NCBI GenBank assembly: GCA_964019165.1
Contig: OZ025269.1
Span: forward strand, 3,829,087-3,893,086
DNA from: Mastigias papua
Lineage: Eukaryota; Cnidaria; Scyphozoa; Rhizostomeae; Mastigiidae
DNA length: 64,000 nt
Direction of reading: 5' to 3'
In this document: in pieces, positions 13,706 to 25,981 of the stretch
Layout: each line of letters begins with the position of its first letter
Position numbering within the stretch: the stretch's first letter is position 1
The notes under the pieces: generated by a model
Told to the model about the DNA's origin: nothing
Database searches by the model: none
The model's input: only the letters and a program-made list of their open reading frames with translations
Translations under genes and position numbers: made by a program

Positions 13706-14340
13706 AATGTGGGTGCAGTCTAGGTACTATGAGGAAGGCATGAAGAGGTCAATTTTGGGTTAAAGAACAGAGATAGGAGATTGCTCCGCTTTCATGTAAC
13801 CAGCATCTTCCTGGTGCATTTTCACATTTTTGCTGCCTGACAAATTTTATACACATTCCACATTATCTGGCATTTTCTTGTAGAATTGCAATGCCATTAG
13901 CACAGCCGCCAAATGATTAAGAGTCCTGTCAGGTCTATTTTCTCCCAACCGAAATGACCAATCATCATACAAAATGGGTCCAATCTTAGCATGTGTGGTC
14001 AGAATCCTGCTTAATGATTGGACAATCAGGTTGGGAGAAAATATACCTGACAGGGTCCTCAAACATTTCGCGGCTATGTTAGTGCCATTAAAATGAAATC
14101 TTAGAGAATGCTTAGGAAGAAGAGATTTTTTGTCAATTAACAATAAGATTTAGAACTACGAATCAATCTCATACTCCGATTTAGCATTGGACGATTCTTC
14201 CCGTGTTCTTAACTAGTTTTTAATGACTTTGGTGAAGAGAATTGGTCAACAGTAACAAGAATGAAATAGAGATAAAGGCAACGGTGAGTCCCATGTACGA
14301 TTCCGTACGTTGGGGAGTGTCCGTTAGTGGGACACTTATC
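13706..14340. repeat. 635-bp direct tandem duplication, unit 2
   Basis: Identical to unit 1 by eye; the two encoded 98-codon shadow frames at 13212-13508 and 13847-14143 are the same residue for residue. Unit 2 runs into the rest of the SINE at 14341. Confidence 0.95.
13880..14100. mobile_element. Foldback/MITE-like element, copy 1b (inside duplication unit 2)
   Basis: The same element as at 13245-13465, shifted by 635 bases through the tandem duplication rather than by an independent insertion. Confidence 0.8.
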
Positions 14341-14538
14341 CTGAGCCACCGGCATGGTGATGTAGGGTGGCCAGTTCCTTTCCTCGCCGCCTTTAATTTC
14401 CCCTGTGTTGCCACTAGGTACCCATTTGCTGCTGGGTGGACAGTGGACGAACATCCTAACTATGATCTGAGGGTTCAGCTCGAACCAGCGATGTTTTGCT
14501 CAACAATCAAGCGCTCAAACCACTTGGCCACTCGCCCA
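14260..14538 (-). repeat. tRNA-derived SINE, copy 2 (most intact)
   Basis: Read on the minus strand it starts with GGGCGAGTGGCCAAGTGGTT (A box), has GGTTCGAGCTG (B box) 55-65 bases later, then the shared body with CACCCAGCAGCAAATGGGTA and a tail ending CTTTATCTCTATTTCATTC. Its tail-side 81 bases lie inside duplication unit 2, and a second copy of just that part is at 13625-13705. Confidence 0.85.
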
Positions 14539-16339
14539 TATGAAATAATGATAGGCATGGTAAATGCACTAGTCAGATGGGTACGAAGAATGCCTTCATT
14601 CAAGCACTTGTCCCAGCAAGTGATAGTCTATAGTTTGGCTAGGATCAAACTTCGAAGGTTTTCTAAAAGGCGAGGATGCTCTTTTAGGAGAGAATCAGAT
14701 AGAAAGTTGAATTTTGGATTAGATTGGCAGTATTTGTTGTCCTACGTGACTTGCTTTCATAGGAATCTTCTTTTCACCTTTGTTGTGAGAAGGATACCAA
14801 ATTGCACCCTTGCAGAACTCCAGGTATTGTTTCATTTTAATTCATTGCTGATTTTAAAGATTTTTTACATGGTAGCCCCGCCAGTCAGTGAGACAGATTT
14901 TCAGGTGATGGTAGACAAAGCGGAACCTAGTAATAATAGTACAATACATGTTAATATCTAAAAATTTCAAAGCAGAAGGAGAGTTATTTTTCAAATGTCT
15001 AATATGCAAGCATAAAGCATAAAGTAGTTATTTACCAAGTCTAACTGTTTAGTAAAAGAAGGGGCTTTTTGGGCCTCAGGACTAGGATCATGTTTCTTGC
15101 TCCTTGAAATGTGAACTTCCTCTGGCTATTAATAGTTTTCATGAACAGTATAAGTTGAGATAAGCATTTCTTTGACTAGCAAGTTACTGCGTCATATCTC
15201 TAAGAAGAATGTCCCATGCGTTCAAGTAGCTGGTTGTCTACTGGGACAGAATAATCTGTATGATAAATCGGTTGCTGGCCGGGTACAGGGATGCTTAGAG
15301 GACCCGACTATGTTACTGACAAATAATTGTGACTATCTCAGGCGGTAGCTTCGAAAAAAGATTGCAAGTCACCTGAGCTCATTTTATATTTCTATAGCAT
15401 ATTCGCTCACTTTAGCATGATGAATAGGGCCCGTCATTCTTCCCGGTTGTTAGCATGCTTATTAGGACATCTATAAATTGATCTGAAGAATAAACACCAG
15501 ATTTGCGAATCAAGTTATCAAGTAACGTTTTGTTTTACCACATGCCATAGAGCTTGTTCCAAGCGAATCAATTGCCTTTCAACTGTTAATCTTACGGATG
15601 CCAAATATCGATAAACCCTCTGTTTCTATTAGAGTTGACCTCGGACCCACACGTGGGAATATGGTGCTGTACTAAACGGATTAAGATTGATAATCAAAGC
15701 TAGAAGAATTTTATTGCTGCATGTGATTGTTGGGTAGTCTGAACTAGTTTAGTAGTTGCAAGCACTACATGCCACCTGCCAATGTTCACTGCACTGGGTC
15801 AAAGTATATGGTTGGCCGGTTCAAATATTGGCCCCAGGCCACATCCGGCCTGGATGCCATCCCCAAGTGGCCCAGGAGAGTGTTACCTCTTTTTGTTTTG
15901 TATTTTGTATTGTCGAGTATTCAATGTTTCGAAGTTGAAGTGCAAAACACAACCACTGCTTTGGAATTAAATCTTTTGTTGGCCTGACATTGCAGACGGC
16001 GAATGTACGGCCCAACTTAAATTCCTGATCTTGAAATGTGCCCCGAGCGAACTTCTAATTTAATAGCCGGGTTTTAAGGCCTCTTCTTTGTTTCATTATC
16101 GCCGTACATACATTTTCAAGGGAACAGCTGTGTCTTTAAAGAATTGAACGTTAACAGAATTAGCGAGCTTAAGCGAAAGCGACACCAATGACTTTGCAAC
16201 AAGTTGTTACACCCCATCTTTTTTAGCAGTCCTAGGTAATAGAATTTAGATAGAGCCTTTTGGGGCAAACCGAAAGCCACTTGTCTCATATTAGCAGATT
16301 AACACAGAAAATCCTGCTGTGCATTATGGAATTATTGCT
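14539..16339. other. No recognisable gene; a GC-richer patch at 15760-15890
   Basis: At 15760-15890 the base composition rises, with GGTTCAAATA (B-box-like) and a short stem CCAGGCC/GGCCTGG near 15836-15855. It could be a fragment of another SINE, but I found no second copy in the window. The 239-codon frame at 14242-14961 overlaps the SINE and is not a gene. Confidence 0.35.
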
Positions 16340-16506
16340 CTCTTCCTTGCTTTATTGGTTCCTTGTTTTTTGCTTCCTTCCTTCCTTGTATCGTAGCTTC
16401 CTTTTGTCCTTGGTGCCATGCCTTATTACCTCATAGCTTCCTTCTATATTTGCTTCCTTATTTCCAATCTTCCTTCCATCTTTGCTTTCTTGACTGCTGC
16501 CTTCTC
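16340..16506 (+). repeat. Degenerate pyrimidine-rich (CTTC/TTCC) repeat
   Basis: Many diverged copies of GCTTCCTT and TTCCTTCC follow one another on the plus strand. Confidence 0.75.
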
Positions 16507-18346
16507 TACATTGTCTAATCAGTGTCACATCTTCAATAGTAAGGTCATTACATAATAAAGATCACTAAGTTGTACAAGCCACCTTAAAGTGTTTGTGACT
16601 GAGCATGTTTTATGGCCCCCAAGTGGCATTCTTCGCCATTACGCCAGGACTCATAGTTAAGAATTTTAATATCATATATTACTTGGTCAATACAAAGAGA
16701 TCTTCAAACGCATATTTAACTAAGGTTCTTGTGGAAGAAACTTTTCCATTCTGGTTACAGTTAGCTGGTGGGAGCGGCCTCTCGTAGGCTGTTGCCATCG
16801 TCTACTCAAATTCCTAGGTGTGGTTCAACCGCTGCAGGTTGCATTTAACGTGACCAGGTCTTTCATTTACCCCCAAGACCATTTTAATCGATAACTTCAT
16901 CGTATGCACACTACAGTGCCTGGAGAAGATAGGCATTATAGAACCTTGCTGTCGCGTAATTGGATTATATTGTATCGCAGGGTAGCTTTAAAATTATTGA
17001 TGAATGAATCAAGTGAGTAGTGTTATTTAGTAAAGACAGAAAAGCAAAAATTATCTTTATTGTTGCACAATCACCCTTGCGGCACTACATTGCACGTTGC
17101 TTCGCCTGACCCATCTCAAAGCTATCGTTGCCTCTAGCTTTCCCAGAGCGCCTGACAGATTGCAACGTAGTTCGGAGTAAGACGGAAATTTCCTCAGGAA
17201 AAGACAATAGCTTTTTACGGAAAATACCTGCAACTCAATATGGGTAGACACCAATTCATTTAGGCCACAGGTCTTTGATTGGGGTTACCAGTTTGCATCA
17301 CCCTATGGTTAGAGCCCCCTTTTCCTCCAATTGCCATTTTGTCAGCTTTTAAGTAGATATTTTGTTCGTTTATTTCTAAGTGCGATCTAGATATGTTAAA
17401 GTACTAGTGAAAACTGACTATGCTTCTTACTTTCTCCAAACCGCTTAAGAGCTGACCGCTCATAAAATAACTCTGACACTTTGTCTAATTGGACTTGGGA
17501 TTATCCATCAGATACAATAAATATTACTTGGTTTTCTCGAAGCATTTGCCTACTTATTCAATAGTATCCCCCTTACTTGGTATATTAACGTAGATTTCTA
17601 TTTGAGATAAACAGCATAGCGGCACGAGCAAAAGTCTGTGAATACAAGGCTCAGCTTTTGAATAGAATGCTTGCTGTTTAATGTGAGGAAATAGATGTAA
17701 ATTTCGTTCAGTGTAGGTGTATGCGACAGGAGCATTAGCTTAAAAGTATGTAAGTCAGTAGGTACTTTTGCTAGTAGAACAGACAGATGTTCATTTAGAC
17801 CATACTTGGCAGATGATCTTCAATTGTATAAACTAGGTAGATAAGTGGATAAAACCATGACGAAGTCAATGAATGCAACTTTGAAATTGAGATTAAGACG
17901 ATAAAATGAATGATGAATAATAGGTGACTTTTGCCGGTCAATTGTATCGACTTTATCATATTTCTTGGCGGAAGTACCCGCTAGACGTCAGTGGTGTTGT
18001 TCCTGGGACGAAAACTATCCGTGTGGCACGGATTCGGGATCTATTTTACGCGCATTGCAATAGTTGATTATCATAAGTTTACAAATTTCATGACATGGAG
18101 ATTGATCTCACTGTATTCTCAGGGGTGTAACTAGAAATTTTCAGAAGCAGGTGGGCATAATATTCTAGGAGAATTTTGCTTGGAGTAATATGTTTTTGTA
18201 TTTGGGAACGGATGAATTTTCATGATTTTGCTACTTTAAAATTTTATTAATGATTTAAGCAGGTCTATTTAGCAGGCTTACAATAAAATATTCTAACATT
18301 TTCAAAGAAAAAGGCTTTTTTCTTCTTTTGAAGGACAATTGCAGGC
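16507..18346. other. No recognisable gene
   Basis: AT-rich sequence without coding or structural signatures that I can support. Confidence 0.4.
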
Positions 18347-18478
18347 GTCTAGACCCTCAGTACTCCCTCCACCTGTAGTTGTGTCCCTGATACTGCTCGT
18401 TGTTTGTAGGGTCTAGACCCTCAGGACTCCCCCTCCCACCTGTAGTTGCGTCCCTGATACTATTCGTTGTTTGTAGGA
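18347..18478 (+). repeat. Two-unit tandem repeat of about 65-70 bases
   Basis: GTCTAGACCCTCAG...GTCCCTGATACT...CGTTGTTTGTAGG occurs twice in direct succession, with a few substitutions and a small length difference in the CTCC tract. Confidence 0.9.
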
Positions 18479-18483
18479 AGGTT

Positions 18484-18795
18484 GCTTATTAGAACGCTTT
18501 TTTGAGACGTAGGAATACTGATAAATTGATACAAATTTGAATTTCCAATTGAATCGCAAGCCCATCATCTCATCTGTTTCATTTAAATGGATTTCCTGTG
18601 ATAATCTATGTATTTCAGAATTATTATTTATGTATTTGTGAAATGCCTGTATGACTCTGTAACATTACTCATAACTCGAATAATTTCACTAAGAACATCT
18701 CAAGAAAGCTTTGGTACTGAAGTCATGAAACGGCTAAGAAAGTGTAAGCACTAAGCGAAAACGTTTTCATATAGCAAAAACGTGTACCACTTTTT
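18484..18795 (+). mobile_element. MITE of the CACGTTTTTTATAAG family, partial
   Basis: The interior shares blocks with the copy at 28594 (AATTTCCAATTG...CGCAAGCCCATCATCT; GAAGTCATGAAACGGCTAAG), and the right end GCAAAAACGTG is followed by TA. The left terminus is decayed. Confidence 0.6.
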
Positions 18796-19704
18796 CAACT
18801 ACACGCTGTCCATTAACTATCATTTTTTTATGGTAACCTGGACTCTTTCCTATGTTTATTATAATATTTCACCGTTTGTTTCTAGTGCAAGAAATGTATC
18901 CTGTCTCTTCCACTTTGTCAGCAGTTCTGTCTCAATTGCCTTGTTTTGACTTTCTAGTCGGTTAACCTACGTTGCATAAAACATTATTTTCAATTAGCAA
19001 GTTCTAGCATCACATCTTCCTACCCTTCTGTTGCCTTCTTTATACAATTGAAACCACTGACAACCAGAGATGGACTTTTAGAATGCTGCAGAATGTGCTA
19101 TAAAACGTATAAATACGAAAGAGATTTTATATGCAGTCCTGACTACTTGGAAGCTCTCAATCAAAATCGACCTCGCTCTGTTCTTGCTGTAGTGTGAAGG
19201 ACGCTAGATAGCTGCTCGGGTTACCTGGCAATAAAGCTGATGTGTTCAGTTTTCTGAACATTAAAACTCTGAAACTGATTTGAGGACACGCTTGACCATG
19301 TAATCATAGAGACCAATTATTCTGTGGATTTTCTAAGCAGCTAGATTTCTATTAGCACAAGTATCAGTTAATGGCCACCTAGTGGGTGCTAAGAAAAATT
19401 GGTCGAAAAGTGTTAGCAGAAGCTGGTAACTGGGAGGAGAATCCGCAGGCAAATCAAAACTGTTATCAAAATGCGGTAGACAGGCACGAAATTAAATGCC
19501 TCACGATAGCAACTGTTCGTCTGCTTGTGCAATATCAACTTGCTAGCTTTCGACTCAAGCGAAAGCAGGTCTGTTGTTGGGAACGATATGGAAGGGTGGG
19601 GTTTTTTGTTGCCCTAAGTATCGGTTAATATCACAGCCCCACATAAATGAAGTGTAGGGTATGGGGTGACACTCCCAAAGAGAGTATCAGCTAATATCAA
19701 TATA
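18796..19704. other. No recognisable gene
   Basis: The frame at 19386-19628 has no motif support. Confidence 0.4.
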
Positions 19705-20100
<396 letters not shown>

Positions 20101-23100
20101 ATATAGAATTTGTATGTATGTAGGTTTGTATATCTTATCAAGGGTGTTTTTATTGATATGTATGTGTGCAGAAGCTAAATATATTTACCTCAAGGGAGAG
20201 AACTGTATAATTGTGCATACGATGTTGATTTAATGGCATTGAGTATCAACAAATTTTTATCTCGTTAACATAGCTAATCCCAGTAGCTGCTGATTTGGGT
20301 GTGTATTATTTGTGAAGATTCAAGAGATCTGTTCAATAAAGATTAATCCCATTGCATATTAATTTTTCTGGAAAATTCCAGAGCAGCAATGCATTGCATG
20401 TTAGATCAATGCAAAAGGGATTGCTCACATACTTCTTTATAAGAATTTCGCAGAGCCATGATATTCTCAAAACTTATTGACTATGAGGGCAAGATTGTTT
20501 TTCGCTTATACTTGAATTTCAGTGATGTTGACCATTACTACAATGTTATTTTCTATGGTTTGACTATGTCCCATATAGACTATACTCTGTGAGACTATTT
20601 TCGTACAATACGGATTGTGGCACGGACACTTCCAGGAAGAGTTGCTGAGTCGCATTATAGCATGATGATCCTCACACTTGTTTTGTTTTCTAAAGAAAAC
20701 TCAGATAGCCCGAAGGTCTAACCCTTGATGAGTATCAAGGTTAGCAGTATTCTTAGTGTATTTTTCAATTTCGGTCGATTTTGAGCTTTGATATTCTTAT
20801 AGGCTATAGTCTGATATTATAGAAGTATAGTCTGATATTATAGAAGTATAGTTTGACTTTTTTGTAGACAATGTCTTGGATGGTATATAATAAACCATTG
20901 GTTATACTAATTTGTAACGACATTTCTGAACAATATGTTTGCTCTTCATATACATCACTTTCAAAATTGATAAGATAGATAATAAATTATTTTGCAGTGT
21001 TAATATCTTTATTGTCTGTACTACTGCTGTACGAAATTGCAGGGTAGGTTTTAACTTAAGTTTAAGTTTTGCACGTCACAGCCTTAGACATAGAAATGGA
21101 ATATGGCCCTCATTCCCATGAGAGATGCCTTTTTTGCTTTACCAAAATTTCACTATTTCAAGCATTGACTTGCCTTGGTCTATCTTTGCCACATATAGAG
21201 ATCAGATAGTCTCGAAATAGCGCCTGCAAAGTCCTGACTGAATACCCAGCGCCAGATAAATGCTATAGCTGGAATCACAAATCAACATTTCAGACGCCTT
21301 CAAGAAGCATTATCTTTGAAAAATGAACTCAGATTATAGGGGATTATTATTGTAGGAAGATTTTCTTCGTCAAGTAAATACATTAGCTGTAAAACTTTGA
21401 TTTCTAATCCCCTTTCAGTCTTATTAAAAGCCTTGCAGATTGCAACACTTGATCAATACACCCCTCGTGGCCAAGATACTCAGCCCAGCTTATGTTGAGG
21501 CCGGGCAGGTTTATTGAAACAATGAGATTCAAATGACCCCTTATCTCATGTGGATAGATAGACCAAACATTCCATTCTTTGTTGACCCCCTGGTGTGCTC
21601 AGGAACCCAGCGTTAACACAGGGAGTTAGGTGGTCAATATGCGTGACAGCCAATTTATTGGCCTCCGGAAACTGTAATAAATATACTAATGCAATCTTTA
21701 ATTGCAACGATATTCAGCAGAAAGCTTGGGGGTAGATAGCTGACAGGGAGAGGAGAAGAAAAGATTACAGCAAAGAAAGGAGAGCATATTTGAAAGCAAA
21801 GAATCTCTTGATGATAGCACTTAACAACTGCATAACTACTCTAGCCTCCTACAGCGAGCACTGAACAGCCAAAGCAGTTTGGTAGATAGAGAATTATCAA
21901 GATTCGGATCACGTGGGTTGCGAGTTGTCCATAGATAGTTGATCTTTAGACCGATATATAATCACGCTCTTGAATTTGTCATCGCATGAACTGAATCCAA
22001 ACGGCTCGAGTCTGTGTTCCTGATGCAATAGCCTTTGGCGACGTTGCACTGTTCAGTGGATGCTTTGCTTGATGTCTTTACGTAAAACGGGAGTTGCAGT
22101 TGTACACCATTTAAATAACAGGGCGACCATAGATTCATTCAATGGTAAGCAACTCCTAAAAATTTATTTCCATTCAACAATATTCTAGTCAGACGAACAC
22201 CCCATGCTTCTATAGATTGCAAAGCTGCATTTGAGAACGCGACAATTCATAGTTTTTGACCACCCTTTCTGTACATTTCTTGATACTCGATGTCCCCGTA
22301 ATACCGGGTATTCTTAAGCCCAGTTTGTTTTTTGACATTTACAGTCCATAGATCTACGGGAGATATTCTCGGTTATAAATAATAACAAAATGCATATGCG
22401 AATTATGAGAGCAACTTTGATTCCATAATCTAATATTTTTTAGTTAAATCCGTTGTTGTTTTTATCATCTAAGAAATTAATCGTTACACAAGTAGATGCA
22501 GCTACGCAAAGAGCTCGTGATAATTGGAATGGACCCTCCTCTTAATTGGTTTAAATATATACCGCCGGCTTAGATAGGGGCTGATGCTTTCCGATCAAGC
22601 AATTCGTAGCAATTCGCTCCATTCCGTCGCATTAAATAACGCCTGTGTATATATCAGTCTATGTATAGCAGATCGGCTTATAGTGTACATGCAGAGGGCT
22701 TGCATACTTAGATTTATTTTTCTGTATAAAGTGTAAACTAAGTGTACGTGCACTACTGTATGCAACTAAAGAATACCCCCAGATACTGGCCGATTAACAG
22801 TACCCAGGTACTGTTGTTTACGCTGCTAGCTCTAACTTCAGCTAGCTATAATCCATTGCCAGCACTTCAGGTTGAGGATGTTACAGAGAGGGGAGGGGAA
22901 AAATGTCAGAAACTTCTTCATATTTATATCCAATGCACATGTACAGAGTATTTGCTCGCCTTTGTAAGTGAAAATGCTCCGCAACTGGTACTCTGAAGCT
23001 CGTATCAGAATACTTGATAATAGTTAGCAATCGAGGTTTTTGTCACCTCTACAAGACATCAAACACAGACAACGATACGAGTGTGAAATGATATTTGTAA

Positions 23101-24640
23101 AAGAGCGGTGAGAATAGAACAGCAGCGTTTCGGAGTTGTATAGAACTCCTATGAGCATGCCTTTCTTTTCATATTGCATAGCACTTCACTCTGAAGTTGG
23201 TTTCGCAAGTTTCCAAATAATTCATGAAAGTTCACAACTCATTGTACAAGGAGCTTAGATAATGCTGGACTTCTATCCACGGCTCAAATAACTTTCGGTA
23301 TACCTTCAGATATTACTGTTTCTGGTCGTATTTTTCTCAAGCTTGTCCAATACTTACTGAACCTTTCTTCATCACTAGAATTGAGCAGCCAATATTTCAC
23401 GTTAGGATTGTTTACTCCTGCCATGGACATTGTTTCTTAGTAGAAAGCACTGTATAGTTGCCAACAACCACTATTTATATTTTCAAAGAGATTTTGACTT
23501 GCTCCGATTAGAGTGGGTAAGCCAGGAGAAGGGACTATATATCCCTCTGTTATGGGGTTCTAGCTGTAGATTGGGGAAGCTACACTCACTAGAGCTTTGG
23601 AATTGGCTACTGCCTTGGTGTTTTTCAACGCATAGCAGTTAGAGCTCTTTTCTAATAACCCAGTTGCCAAAGCACTTACTGTTCGAAAATTAAAGAGCTT
23701 GGCTTCGTATGTTGCGTCACATCCATCCTTTATTCGAATTATCATTTCTTATTATTTTTCACTATTTATTTACTCTGACACCTGACATAGCTACAGATAC
23801 TCTGAGGCTTTTCAAGAACTTGACACCCATAATAAAGGAAGTTATGGTGTAATGGTAGGAGAGGAAAGGTTAATGTCAAAGGACCACAAGGATTATATTG
23901 TTGATAACTTACTGTCTCTTTATTTATGATAGATTGACTAATCTTCATTCTTTCTCTGTTTATTTCCTAGAATTAAGCACAAATATGTAGTTATTAATCT
24001 ATATATAGTTTACGCAAAAAGGAATAGCTGTTTTGTACCTAATAGGAAGATATCATTTAATAGCAAAAAATTGTCAAGAAGTATTTACTTCAAAGTACTT
24101 GTTATGCATCTGATATGGGTACGAATACCGAACTGTGGGCCAGTTGTACCATTTATGGGAAACATAACTAAATTGGCACTCAGACTACCAGTCTATCACC
24201 ACATGTTTGGTGATTTGCCCATTTTCTGCAACAGGAGAGTGCTCCTTTATGATAAAAGTTTTGTATTATTTTACTTGAGAGAACCTAGATTTGTTTGACA
24301 TATAAAATATAGCATACATACTGGACATGTACAGTGCAAGGAAATAGGGGTAATTGCCCCTACACCCTCAGCCCGTGGGGATAACTGGGGACGAGATATG
24401 CCCCATTTGAGTAACGCTATTCAACATCTCCGCAGAAACTTTCGGGGATCATTTGATGGTTTCATATATAGAGTAACAGCTTGCATTGTTTTGGAAGTGT
24501 GTTAACATTGGTTGTACAATTTACTCATAGAATTCAACGAACATCTATATGGGGAGTAGTTAGTGTCATGAGTCCTTTTGCCATAACACATCTTTAAGTA
24601 TGAGATCTGGTAAGGGAAGTCATATCGAACATTGTATTAA
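20101..24640. other. No recognisable gene
   Basis: It includes a 23-base unit (TATAGTCTGATATTATAGAAG) repeated about 2.5 times at 20806-20852. The more GC-rich patch at 21460-21640 has no known identity. No frame shows a known domain. Confidence 0.4.
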
Positions 24641-24978
24641 ACGTTTTTTTTATAAGAAAAACACCTTTTTTCCTGAGGCTCAATTTCCATAACTTTTCAC
24701 GAATTTGAGACTGAGATTTTCTTAAGATTTTCTTAACTTTTGCAGGAATAAACTGGCTAAAACGGGCTACTCTGTATTTGTTGGGCCACCATAAGTCTCG
24801 ATCTTTGTACGAGAGTTTGCAAAAATGAGCCAATACCAATTTCTGCCATGTAAAGAAGATGAATTGTGATTTTCTTAGCATTTTCTTGAACTTGAGCCGT
24901 GTGATTTTCTTAGGATTTCTTAAGATTTTGGCTATTTGAGCCTCATTTTCTTAGAAACTTTTTCTTATAAAAACACGT
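24641..24978. mobile_element. MITE of the CACGTTTTTTATAAG family, complete (subfamily rich in AAGAAAATC)
   Basis: The left terminus ACGTTTTTTTTATAAGAAAA (24641-24660) and right terminus TTTTTCTTATAAAAACACGT (24959-24978) form a 20-base inverted repeat. The interior has repeated GATTTTCTTAAGATTTTCTTA and CTGAGGCTCAA/TTGAGCC blocks. No protein is encoded. The right end is followed by GTA. Confidence 0.8.
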
Positions 24979-25685
24979 GTACACTATGATCGCATCTTTG
25001 GTACACTGTAAACAAAATGTGACGGCCCCCTTCCACCCGCCGTTTGTACTTTGCAAACTTCAAAGAACGGATAATGTGTTGAAGTGTAGGGAGGAGTGTA
25101 GCTAGAAGGGGCAGCTTGTGTTATCATAGAGCAGGGACGGGGACCTTTTTCCACGAGGGCCAAATCTACGATTCAGCATTTAATTCGGTTGATTTAACGT
25201 GTACCATGCTCATGCGAATTAATTTGAAGAGCTGTTTTGCAAACTCAGCATAATATTATATAAGCTGAGCCATAGAATTTTGTTTTTCCTTCGAATTAAT
25301 TTGTGGCCAGAAATCTTTAAAGTCACTGGCCCACAAAGAAGCTGCCTGTATGCATGGCCCACGGAGCAGAGGTTGTCCGCTTCGGTCATAGGAGAGCGCA
25401 GTTAATAAGGGTAGCAAGCATTTTCTAATCACTGGTGGTGTGCAGTATGAACTTTTTCTTCATCATTTACAGAAAGGGTGATCTTAGAGATAATGGGGAT
25501 TGTGTAATTGTGCCTCTTACATTTATATTAAATCTCAGAAAATGGAACGCCAGTTGAAATAAACACTTTTCCCTTTCCTATCCACATGTTTTGTAGGGCA
25601 CTAGCAAAATATAATGCTACTGCACATTCGGCTTTGTTATTCAGATCAAATCATATCGAAAGAGATTTATAGGGCGGTGTGAAAG
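24979..25685. other. No recognisable gene
   Basis: No signature seen. GCCACGAGGGCCAAAT-like text near 25160 and TGGCCCACAAAG near 25330 suggest an old, unplaced repeat. Confidence 0.3.
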
Positions 25686-25981
25686 CTTAAAGCCTTGGCC
25701 AAATGATCCAATACTTCACCCAACATTTCATACAATATTTGATGCTGTTTGATGATTTTCAGTGTGGTGCTCAAACCGTCCAGCATTTCACTGAACACCT
25801 GAAAGCAATAGAAATGTTGGATGGAATGTTGGCTTGTTTTAGATCCCTAGCATATTTCATACAACATCGCTGAACACATTGCTGGGTGATTGAACGTAGT
25901 GATCAAGCGATCCAACATTGCACTAAACATAGATGTTCAGTTATTGTTGGGTGAAATGTTGGGTAGTTTGACCAGGGCTTA
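25686..25981. mobile_element. MITE with TIRs like AAGCCCTGGTCAAAC
   Basis: The left end TTAAAGCCTTGGCCAAATGA and right end TAGTTTGACCAGGGCTTA are inverted copies. The interior repeats CCAACATTTCA/TGTTGGGTGAAATGTTGG in both orientations, so much of the roughly 295 bases is a degenerate palindrome. No coding capacity. Target duplication is unclear (AGC on both sides is possible). Confidence 0.8.

Noticed and set aside
13212..14143. Two identical 98-codon minus-strand frames suggesting a duplicated gene
   Set aside because: They run through a foldback element's inverted arms and are identical only because of the 635-bp duplication.
14242..14961. 239-codon open frame, the longest on the plus strand
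   Set aside because: Its first 100 codons are the reverse complement of a tRNA-derived SINE, and the rest shows no motif.
15760..15890. Possible tRNA gene around GGTTCAAATA
   Set aside because: No matching A box at the right distance and no acceptor-stem pairing.
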